Under the pieces are notes generated by a model. It saw nothing but the letters and a program-made list of their open reading frames with translations. It had not been told where the DNA came from and made no database searches. A stretch of DNA of 7,028 nucleotides from Nocardioides sp. (lineage in GTDB: Bacteria > Actinomycetota > Actinomycetes > Propionibacteriales > Nocardioidaceae), in the NCBI GenBank assembly GCA_025965295.1, contig JAOPXF010000023.1:1-7028 (forward strand), given 5' to 3'. Each line of letters begins with the position of its first letter. The stretch's first letter is position 1. The position numbers and the translations under genes are program-made. Below are positions 1 through 5,443 of the stretch, piece after piece.

Positions 1-1
1 C

Positions 2-109
2 TACCTCGGCAGCGTCGTCACGATCCTGATCAACCTGGACAAGACCATGCCGCGTCCCGAGCAAGAGCGCATCCGAGAGTCCATCCCCGCCAGCGTCACC
101 TGGCACTGA
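2..109 (+). CDS. C-terminal end of an unidentified protein (5' end outside window)
   Basis: Only the last 35 residues and a TGA stop (107-109) are inside the window, read from base 2. The frame looks like real coding sequence: most codons end in G or C, and the peptide has a hydrophobic stretch (LGSVVTILINL) followed by a charged, helix-like segment (RPEQERIRESIP) and a C-terminal TWH. The other forward frames give Arg/Pro/His-rich peptides typical of shadow frames in high-GC DNA. I do not recognise the family. The gene is followed by a GC-only hairpin region at 164-192 that could end its transcript. It is separated by 125 bp from the lipoprotein gene downstream, so there is no sign that the two are coupled. 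Confidence 0.6.
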   Translation, partial: YLGSVVTILINLDKTMPRPEQERIRESIPASVTWH

Positions 110-163
110 CACCGATCCTCTCGTGCGCCGACGCGTCCGCCCCACCAGCCCTCCAAGCCTGCG

Positions 164-192
164 GCCGCGCCCGCGGCGCGGCGCGGCGCGGC
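164..192 (+). terminator. GC-only hairpin with tandem GCGGC repeats, candidate terminator
   Basis: Bases 164-171 (GCCGCGCC) are perfectly complementary to 175-182 (GGCGCGGC), leaving a 3-base loop. Because 173-192 is four perfect tandem copies of GCGGC, the same left arm can also pair with 180-187 or 185-192. The hairpin can therefore form in three registers. There is no T-tract after it, only GTTT at 199-202. Actinobacterial terminators often lack a U-tract, and the position between the stop at 109 and the next start at 235 fits a transcript end. The repeat could equally be a slippage-prone simple sequence without function. Confidence 0.35.
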
Positions 193-221
193 AACGACGT
201 TTCGTGAGGGCGGCAGCTGGG

Positions 222-227
222 TAGACC
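222..227 (+). promoter_or_regulatory. Possible leaderless -10 box before the 345-aa lipoprotein gene
   Basis: TAGACC lies exactly 7 bases before the ATG at 235, the spacing expected if transcription starts at the A of the start codon. There is no convincing Shine-Dalgarno sequence within the usual 5-10 bases of the ATG, which supports a leaderless reading. The hexamer lacks the final T of the TANNNT consensus and I see no clear -35 element, so this is weak. Confidence 0.25.
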
Positions 228-234
228 CTGTCGC

Positions 235-1272
235 ATGCTCCGTGCCGCGCGTCCCCTCGTCGCCGCGCTGACATTCGTCGGCCTGGCGGGACTCACGGCA
301 TGCGGTGGCACGGATGCGCTCTCCGTCGGCGATGTGGAGGCCTCCGGCGAGCCCGGGTCGACGGCGGAGGGGTCGAGCGTCACGGTGACCGTGCCGACCG
401 GGAGCTACGACTTCGTGGTCGCCGATCCGAGCGACGAGGTCGGCGACCTTCAGGCACCCGTCGGCGGCCGGCTGCTGAGAATCACCTCGTCCTTCCGCGA
501 CGCCGAGGTCCGGCCCGACGTGTGGGCGCTGGCGGCCCGCGCGGGCGCGGTGCAGCCGGTCGCCCTGACGGTGCGGGTCGGCGACGACAGCTACCCGGTG
601 GGCAACCTGCGCCGCGGTGCCGATCCCGGCGCTGAGGGTACCGATATCCTGCCCGCGGACCTGGTGGTCGCCGTCGACGGCGATCTCTCCGATCTCTCCG
701 ACGTCACGCTTGAGGTGGGGTACGACGGTCTGACCCAGACCGTCCACCCGGCGGACGGATCCCGCGATCCGGGCCCCGCCGACGCCCTCTATGACGAGGG
801 CGCCGAGCCAAGTGACCTGCCGACCGCCGACTGCTCAGGCGGCCACACTTCAGACCCCCGTCTCTCGCTGACGATGAGCTGTCGGGCCGGCACGGTCCGG
901 CAGCTCCCGTACGTGCCGGGTCTCGGCTGGGCCACCGACGGGCACACGTGGACAGTCGTCTCGCTCAGCGCGTCTCTGGAGCGGGCCCGTTCCGGTGCTA
1001 CCCGCTACCTGGCGTCCGACGTTGCCAGCGACACGACCCTCGAGGGCACGGCTCCCGCCAAGGTTCTCGACGAGGCGATACAGCTCGACGGGGCATCGTA
1101 CGTCGGCCAGCTCGTGTTCGACACGATGACGGATGCTGCTGTGGCGCCCTTGCATGTCGAGATCACCTGGGCCCTTGCGCTGCAGTCGGGTGGGTCCGAG
1201 GGCGTGCCGAGCGCACGGACGATCACCTACACAACCGATGTCGACCTGGCACGACTGTTGTCGAGCACCTGA
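235..1272 (+). CDS. Lipoprotein of unknown function, 345 aa
   Basis: The N-terminus is a bacterial lipoprotein signal peptide: Arg at 3 and 6, a hydrophobic core at about 8-19, and lipobox L20-T21-A22-C23. Mature processing would put a diacylglyceryl-modified Cys23 on the outer face of the membrane. A low-complexity Gly/Ser/Glu linker (about 24-47) leads into beta-rich sequence: one block at about 48-165, an acidic Pro/Asp linker at about 170-197, then a second block to the C-terminus. The second block has two cysteines, C200 and C216, that could form a disulfide. I recognise no catalytic motif or named domain. The ATG at 235 is preferred because an in-frame TGA at 205-207 bars longer starts and the signal peptide begins directly at it. 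Codon use is less extreme than in the propeller and permease genes: about 11 of the first 84 codons end in A or T. It appears monocistronic. Confidence 0.8.
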   Translation: MLRAARPLVAALTFVGLAGLTACGGTDALSVGDVEASGEPGSTAEGSSVTVTVPTGSYDFVVADPSDEVGDLQAPVGGRLLRITSSFRDAEVRPDVWALAARAGAVQPVALTVRVGDDSYPVGNLRRGADPGAEGTDILPADLVVAVDGDLSDLSDVTLEVGYDGLTQTVHPADGSRDPGPADALYDEGAEPSDLPTADCSGGHTSDPRLSLTMSCRAGTVRQLPYVPGLGWATDGHTWTVVSLSASLERARSGATRYLASDVASDTTLEGTAPAKVLDEAIQLDGASYVGQLVFDTMTDAAVAPLHVEITWALALQSGGSEGVPSARTITYTTDVDLARLLSST

Positions 1273-1392
1273 CGTACCAGCGGCACACGAGCGCCGCGAA
1301 GGGGCGCCCGTGGGAGGCCGAGGGGCGGGTCACCTTCGAGCGACGCGGCAACCAGGGGTCCTCGCCGCCGACGATCTCGCGCCCCTGCGCGA

Positions 1393-1415
1393 ACGACGGC
1401 CCCTGTCGTCGATTT
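1393..1415 (+). terminator. Terminator-like hairpin downstream of the 345-aa lipoprotein gene
   Basis: ACGACGG (1393-1399) pairs with CTGTCGT (1403-1409) across a CCC loop, giving six Watson-Crick pairs and one G-U pair. The short ATTT at 1412-1415 follows. The element lies about 120 bases after the stop at 1272. It is the only hairpin followed by Ts that I found in this gap. The T-run is only three bases, so its efficiency as an intrinsic terminator is doubtful. Confidence 0.35.
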
Positions 1416-1612
1416 GCAGACCCCCAGCTCTGCCGCTCGGGCCGGTCCGAGCCTGGTGCCCCCGCTCACCCCCTGAGAACTGGTCCGCACCGGTGGTTGG
1501 GCCGGTCGCGGGATGGGTACATCTAGAGCAGGTCACGGTCACGACACGATGCCGTTCGCGGCGTACCGCGCCCGTTGTCTGCTCGTTGAAGAGGTCTCAC
1601 CTCCTCTCGGTC

Positions 1613-1618
1613 GAAGGG
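1613..1618 (+). promoter_or_regulatory. Ribosome binding site of the propeller gene
   Basis: GAAGGG lies 7 bases before the ATG at 1626. An in-frame TGA at 1587-1589 excludes any longer start, so this site and the ATG define the N-terminus. Confidence 0.65.
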
Positions 1619-1625
1619 TCGTCCC

Positions 1626-3728
1626 ATGCTCGGCTTGTCCCGCACCAAGGTCCGCGCCGGCGTCGGCGTCCTCAGCGTCCTTGCCCTCATGGGTGGCGGG
1701 TCGACGTACTTCGGCAGCGCCCGGGCGTCCACCCCCGCGGAGGGCACGGTCTCGGCGGGCGGTGACCACGCCGTCTCCTGGACCGGCGGGCCGTTCGTGA
1801 CCCCCAACATCACCGGCACCGGCCTCGACGCCCCCGACTGCTCGGCCCCCGACTCGTGCGACGACTTCCTGCTGCACGTGAAGGCGCCGTCCGGGTACGG
1901 CGACCACCACCAGCTCAAGGTCTCCGTCAGCTGGTCCAACACCGCGGCCGACTTCGACATCTACCTCCTGAACAGCAAGGGCGAGTCGGTCGCAACCGCT
2001 GCCTCCAGCGCCGACCCGGAGCTGATGATCACCGCCCCCAAGGCCGGCGACTACACCGTGCGCGTGGTGCCGTTCGCGCCCGCGGGCGAGAGCTACAAGG
2101 CCACCGCCTCCCTGGTGAAGATCCCCAAGAACCCCGCGCCGGGTGACGACAAGGCGCCGACCTTCAAGAACTACAAGGCCCCCAAGGCCCTGACCGACGC
2201 GAACAACGCGGGCGAGCCGTCGATCGGCAACAACTTCTCCACCGGCGCCACGATGTACCAGTCCTACCTCTCGACCTACCGCGTGAAGTTCGCCGGGGGC
2301 AAGGACAGCTGGGCCGACGCGTCCGCCAACGTCACGACCGGCTGCCCGCAGGGCAGCACCGAGAGCCTCGACCCGATCCTCTTCACCGACCGGCAGACCG
2401 GCCGCACCTTCGAGTCCCAGCTGACCGGCGTCGACTCGGCCAGCTGCTACACCGACGACGACGGCCGCACCTGGCTGCCGAGCACCGGCGGCGGCATCCC
2501 CAGCGGCGTCGACCACCAGAGCATCGGCGGCGGCCCCTTCACGCCCGACGGAGCCGGCAACCTGCCCACCACCGACTACCCGCACGCCGTCTACTACTGC
2601 AGCCAGGACATCGCCACCGCGTTCTGCGCGGCCTCGCAGGACGGCGGCACGACCTTCGGCGCCGGCGTCCCGACGTACGACCTGACCCAGTGCGGCGGCC
2701 TGCACGGCCACGTCAAGGTCGCGCCGGACGGCACGGCGTACCTGCCCAACAAGAGCTGCGGCGACGACGCGGCCGTCGCGGTCTCCGAGGACGACGGCCT
2801 GACCTGGGCCGTCCGCCCGGTCGGCCCGAGCACCGTCGGCGACTCCGACCCGTCGGTCGGCATCAGCGCCAACGGCACCGTCTACTTCGGCTACGTCGGC
2901 GCCGACGGCAAGCCCGGCGTCGCCACCAGCACCGACCGCGGCAAGACCTGGAAGTACGGCCAGAAGGTCGGCCAGGACTTCGGCGTCAAGAACGCCGTCT
3001 TCCCGACCCTCGTCGCCGGCAGCGACAAGCGCGCGACGTACGCCTACCTCGGCACCACGAGTGGCGGCGACTACCAGAACGCCGACACGTTCAAGGGCAT
3101 CTGGCACCTCTACCTCTCCACGACGTACGACGGGGGCAAGACCTGGGTGACCAGCGACGCCACCCCGCACGACCCGGTCCAGCGCGGCTCGCTCTGCACC
3201 GCCGGCACGACCTGCGGCAACGACCGCAACCTGCTCGACTTCATGGACGTCACGCTCGACTCGCACGGCCGGATCCTCGTCGGCTACGCCGACGGCTGCA
3301 TCGACGCCTGCGTCAAGGACGCGACGAAGAACGGCCACGACGCCTACGCGACGATCGCCCGGCAGACCGGCGGCAAGACCCTCTTCGCGAAGTACGACAA
3401 GTTGGCGACGAAGAGTGGCCGCAACGTCACGATGAAGTCGCTCAAGGTCGCCCGCAACGGTGGCCAGCTGGTCGCCACGGTCACGATCAGGAACACCGGC
3501 GGCCAGGTCCTGCACAAGGTCGGCTCCCGCGTCCGCGACAACGGACGGACCGTCGGCAAGACGGCCCGCTTCACGCTGCGCCCGGGCCAGACCCGGACCA
3601 GCAAGGTGCGGTGGGTCCCGCTGGTTTCGCGCGGCCACCACGTCGTGGCCGAGGTCGACTCGGGCAACCGGATCCGCGAGACGAACGAGCGCGACAACAG
3701 CCGCCACGCCAACGTGGTCGTGCCTTGA
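1626..3728 (+). CDS. Secreted sialidase-like Asp-box propeller protein with PPC-like and CARDB domains
   Basis: This 700-aa protein is predicted to be extracellular. Residues 1-34 form a signal peptide: basic K8/R10, hydrophobic core 11-24, and likely cleavage after A32-R33-A34. Residues about 65-165 resemble a bacterial pre-peptidase C-terminal (PPC) beta domain (D109-F-D-I-Y-L and A140-G-D-Y-T-V-R). About 190-590 is a BNR/Asp-box beta-propeller with five S-x-D-x-G-x-T-W type boxes at about 275-283, 337-344, 387-394, 435-442 and 499-507. About 600-700 is a CARDB domain ending in the typical V-D-x-x-N-x-I-x-E-T-N-E-x-D-N run (677-691). I count 12 cysteines, an even number consistent with disulfides in an exported protein. 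The sialidase FRIP motif and arginine triad are not apparent, so glycosidase activity is not shown; sialidases, sortilin-like and other carbohydrate-binding propellers share Asp boxes. Codon use is extremely GC3-rich. The stop overlaps the start of the next gene. Confidence 0.85.
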   Translation: MLGLSRTKVRAGVGVLSVLALMGGGSTYFGSARASTPAEGTVSAGGDHAVSWTGGPFVTPNITGTGLDAPDCSAPDSCDDFLLHVKAPSGYGDHHQLKVSVSWSNTAADFDIYLLNSKGESVATAASSADPELMITAPKAGDYTVRVVPFAPAGESYKATASLVKIPKNPAPGDDKAPTFKNYKAPKALTDANNAGEPSIGNNFSTGATMYQSYLSTYRVKFAGGKDSWADASANVTTGCPQGSTESLDPILFTDRQTGRTFESQLTGVDSASCYTDDDGRTWLPSTGGGIPSGVDHQSIGGGPFTPDGAGNLPTTDYPHAVYYCSQDIATAFCAASQDGGTTFGAGVPTYDLTQCGGLHGHVKVAPDGTAYLPNKSCGDDAAVAVSEDDGLTWAVRPVGPSTVGDSDPSVGISANGTVYFGYVGADGKPGVATSTDRGKTWKYGQKVGQDFGVKNAVFPTLVAGSDKRATYAYLGTTSGGDYQNADTFKGIWHLYLSTTYDGGKTWVTSDATPHDPVQRGSLCTAGTTCGNDRNLLDFMDVTLDSHGRILVGYADGCIDACVKDATKNGHDAYATIARQTGGKTLFAKYDKLATKSGRNVTMKSLKVARNGGQLVATVTIRNTGGQVLHKVGSRVRDNGRTVGKTARFTLRPGQTRTSKVRWVPLVSRGHHVVAEVDSGNRIRETNERDNSRHANVVVP

Positions 3729-4222
3729 GGCGCGGCCTGGTCGCCCTCGCGTGTGCGCTCACCCTGGCCTCGGCCGGGCTGAGCGCCTGCGGGTCGGACG
3801 ACGACAAGGCGTCCGGCGAGCACGAGAGCTCGGCCGAGCACGAGCAGGAGCAGGAGCTCGAGAAGGCCGCCGACCAGAACACCTGCCTGGCCGACGCCGA
3901 GGCGATCGACGCGCCGTACGACGCCGGCTTCCCCGACGCGTTCGTCTTCCCGGCGCAGACGACGGTCTACGACGTCGAGGACCGCGACGAGACCGGCGTG
4001 ATCGTCACCGCCGTGACCGCCACCCCGTTCCAGGACGTCCTCGACTTCCTCAACGAGGACGAGGTCGCCGCGGGCTTCGAGATCACCGGTGGTGAGACCG
4101 AGGAGCACGACGCCGAGGCCAACTGGAAGTCCGGCGACCAGACCGGCCGCTGGGCGATCCGGGAGTCCGCGCAGTGCCCCGGCGAGACCGTGATCCAGGT
4201 CCTCGCCAGCCCCACGGACTGA
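3725..4222 (+). CDS. Small lipoprotein of unknown function, 165 aa, TTG start coupled to the propeller gene
   Basis: The start is placed at TTG 3725, which overlaps the preceding TGA stop in a TTGA tetranucleotide. The frame stays open far upstream (to about 2690), but that part is an Arg-rich shadow of the propeller gene. Only from 3725 does the peptide become a clean lipoprotein signal: R2-R3, hydrophobic 5-18, lipobox L19-S20-A21-C22. A Glu/His/Gln-rich linker (31-47) follows, then a small globular domain with C54 and C151 as a possible disulfide pair. Its sequence (V-T-A-V-T-A-T-P-F and a phenylalanine/valine alternation) looks alpha/beta. No Shine-Dalgarno is evident, so translation probably depends on termination of the propeller gene. 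That coupling suggests equal expression and perhaps a membrane-anchored partner for the secreted protein. I recognise no domain family. Confidence 0.8.
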   Translation: MRRGLVALACALTLASAGLSACGSDDDKASGEHESSAEHEQEQELEKAADQNTCLADAEAIDAPYDAGFPDAFVFPAQTTVYDVEDRDETGVIVTAVTATPFQDVLDFLNEDEVAAGFEITGGETEEHDAEANWKSGDQTGRWAIRESAQCPGETVIQVLASPTD

Positions 4223-4261
4223 GCAGCCCCGGGCCGTCGACCGACCAACCGCGCGCGAGAG

Positions 4262-4681
4262 TCACCCGTGCTTGATCAGGCGCCGCACCTTGGGTGGCAG
4301 GTTCTCGAACGTCGTCTCCGCGGTTCCGGGAACGTAGATCACGTCCTCGTAGCCGGCATCTTCGCGGAACAGTGCCGACCTGGCTGGGACGGCCCGGATC
4401 CGCCTCAGGGTGACCTCCGAGACGGATGGACTCTCAGCGGACGGTGGCGAGACGTCCTCGCACGCCACCTGGCTCCCGAGGACGGGTGAGCCGACGAGAT
4501 CCCTCGTCAGCTTCCGCGACAGGGGCCATGCGGTCCACGACTCCCCCCTCACGGTCAGGGCCTCCACACACGCGGGGGCCGGTGCTGTGCCCGCGCCGGT
4601 GCCGTCCCGGGAGTCAGCGGAGGAGCAGCCCCACGAGAAACCAATGAGGATCGAAAGGATCAGATACCTCATCTCGGTCAC
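4262..4681 (-). CDS. Small putative lipoprotein of unknown function, 139 aa
   Basis: The GTG start (4681-4679) overlaps the TGA of the VOC gene in a GTGA, so the two are likely co-translated. An internal ATG at codon 4 is an alternative start. Residues 5-18 are a hydrophobic export signal and C19 (S16-W17-G18-C19) is the likely lipidation site. The lipobox is atypical, with Ser rather than Leu at -3 and Trp at -2. A Gly/Ala/Pro linker precedes a domain with C38 and C74, probably disulfide-linked. The pattern of Cys, a G-x-x-L-G type loop, Cys, then a beta strand and an Ala-Leu-Phe segment reminds me of the small actinobacterial lipoproteins catalogued as DUF6281; this is recollection and not verified. 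Codon use is relaxed: about 22 of 139 codons end in A or T, and AGG is used five times for arginine. The gene converges on the 165-aa lipoprotein gene, 39 bp away. Confidence 0.75.
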   Translation of the reverse strand: MTEMRYLILSILIGFSWGCSSADSRDGTGAGTAPAPACVEALTVRGESWTAWPLSRKLTRDLVGSPVLGSQVACEDVSPPSAESPSVSEVTLRRIRAVPARSALFREDAGYEDVIYVPGTAETTFENLPPKVRRLIKHG

Positions 4682-5367
4682 CGCTCACTCGCTGCGAAGA
4701 CGCAGAACTCGTTGCCCGCGGGGTCCGCCATCACGGTCCACCGGATGTCGTCGTCCGGTGTGCGCAGCACGGTCGCGCCGCGCGCGACCAGGTCGTCGAC
4801 GGCGGCCGCGGACGCCACGTCGACGTCCCAGTGGATGCGGTTCTTGACCGTCTTGGGCTCCGGGACCGAGTCGAAGACGAGCGCCTCGAACGGCATCCCG
4901 GGCACGTCCTCCAGCCAGACCTCGGTGTCCTCCCCGGTGTGCACCGGCACCCCGAACACCTCCGCCCACCACGCCGCCGTCGCGCCGGCGTCGACGCAGT
5001 CGACGACCACCTCGTAGAGCCTGTACGCCGGCACCTCCGCGCGGGTGAAGACGCAGAGCTCACCACCCTCGGGGTCGGCCATCACCCGCCAGCGGAACTC
5101 ACCCTCCGCCGACAGCGGAGTCGCGCCCACCAGGGCGTCCGGACCCGACGCGTGCACGTCGAGGTGGACGCGCTGCTTGACCGTCCTCGGCTCCGGCACC
5201 CGGTTGAGCCAGACGGTCTGGTCCGGCTTGGACCCGGTCAGCCGCGTCACCGAGCCGTCGCGGTCGTCCGGGTCGGGGGTGAGGCCCAGGGTGGCGGCCC
5301 AGAACGGCGCCATGACGGCCGGATCGACCACGTCGACGCACAGGTCCTTGAAGCGGGCGAGCGACAT
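4678..5367 (-). CDS. Two-domain VOC (glyoxalase-fold) family protein
   Basis: This cytosolic 229-aa protein is two tandem vicinal-oxygen-chelate modules, residues about 3-108 and 115-226, of the Glyoxalase_6-like type common in actinobacteria. The halves are clearly homologous: V57-P-E-P-R-T-V-K against V168-P-E-P-K-T-V-K, and V95-M-A-D-P against V212-M-A-D-P. Each half keeps the H and E expected to bind a divalent metal: H68/E103 and H179/E220. The first half is shorter by several residues between its metal ligands, losing most of an A-R-G-A turn present in the second. Family members include glyoxalases, dioxygenases and resistance proteins, and nothing here fixes the substrate. The ATG at 5367 lies 6 bases after a good TAGGAT -10 box, so the mRNA is probably leaderless. 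The gene is divergent from the AtoE-family permease gene and overlaps the small lipoprotein gene by 4 nt. Confidence 0.88.
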   Translation of the reverse strand: MSLARFKDLCVDVVDPAVMAPFWAATLGLTPDPDDRDGSVTRLTGSKPDQTVWLNRVPEPRTVKQRVHLDVHASGPDALVGATPLSAEGEFRWRVMADPEGGELCVFTRAEVPAYRLYEVVVDCVDAGATAAWWAEVFGVPVHTGEDTEVWLEDVPGMPFEALVFDSVPEPKTVKNRIHWDVDVASAAAVDDLVARGATVLRTPDDDIRWTVMADPAGNEFCVFAASER

Positions 5368-5373
5368 CTGGGG

Positions 5374-5379
5374 ATCCTA
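5374..5379 (-). promoter_or_regulatory. -10 box of a probable leaderless promoter for the VOC gene
   Basis: On the minus strand the sequence reads TAGGAT, then 6 bases, then the ATG at 5367. It matches TANNNT, and its spacing places the transcript start at or next to the start codon. No Shine-Dalgarno separates it from the ATG. I found no convincing -35 element. Confidence 0.45.
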
Positions 5380-5407
5380 GCCAGCGCGCGCCGGGCTACG
5401 GGGCACG

Positions 5408-5413
5408 TATCGT
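5408..5413 (+). promoter_or_regulatory. -10 box of the probable permease promoter
   Basis: TATCGT fits the TANNNT actinobacterial -10 pattern. It lies 30 bases before the ATG at 5444, leaving room for a short leader of about 24 bases that contains the ribosome binding site at 5433-5436. No clear -35 box is visible. It sits only about 30 bp from the divergent VOC -10 box. Confidence 0.4.
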
Positions 5414-5432
5414 CGGGCGCTCCCCCACGATC

Positions 5433-5436
5433 GGAG
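5433..5436 (+). promoter_or_regulatory. Ribosome binding site of the permease gene
   Basis: GGAG lies 7 bases before the ATG at 5444. This favours that start over an in-frame GTG at 5462, which would remove only six residues. Confidence 0.6.
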
Positions 5437-5443
5437 CACGGAC

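Larger units (their letters stand above)
1273..1625. other. 353-bp intergenic region with putative regulatory content
   Basis: No open frame here has plausible protein composition; the ones present are Arg/Pro-rich shadows. The stretch holds a hairpin near 1393-1409 (listed separately), a smaller GCGCC/GGCGC stem at 1291-1295 and 1303-1307, an 8-bp palindrome CACCGGTG at 1488-1495, and a perfect tandem hexamer GGTCAC-GGTCAC at 1531-1542. A loose promoter can be drawn as TTGGGC (1497-1502) and TACATC (1518-1523) with a 15-bp gap, which is short and poor. The promoter of the propeller/lipoprotein unit must lie somewhere in this stretch, since the next gene upstream ends at 1272. Confidence 0.5.

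Noticed and set aside
161..168. GCGGCCGC palindrome
   Set aside because: An 8-bp all-GC palindrome is unremarkable at this base composition and there is no sign of a bound regulator.
1..747. Minus strand frame of 248 codons opposite the first two genes
   Set aside because: It crosses the GC-repeat hairpin and antisense of the lipoprotein signal peptide, with no recognisable motif; composition is that of a shadow frame.
948..1765. Overlapping + strand frames crossing the 1273-1625 gap
   Set aside because: Arg/Pro/His-rich peptides with no start signal or motif, partly lying over the end of the lipoprotein gene and the start of the propeller gene.
1539..3707. Long minus strand open frame (about 720 codons) opposite the propeller gene
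   Set aside because: Its product is Val/Gly/Arg/Ala-rich low-complexity sequence with no domain, as expected opposite a gene whose codons almost all end in G or C. The + strand frame has signal peptide, Asp boxes and CARDB.
4223..4261. Terminator between the convergent lipoprotein genes
   Set aside because: The 39-bp gap has only short self-complementary words (CCCGGG, GTCGAC, CGCGCG) and no stable stem with a T-run on either strand.
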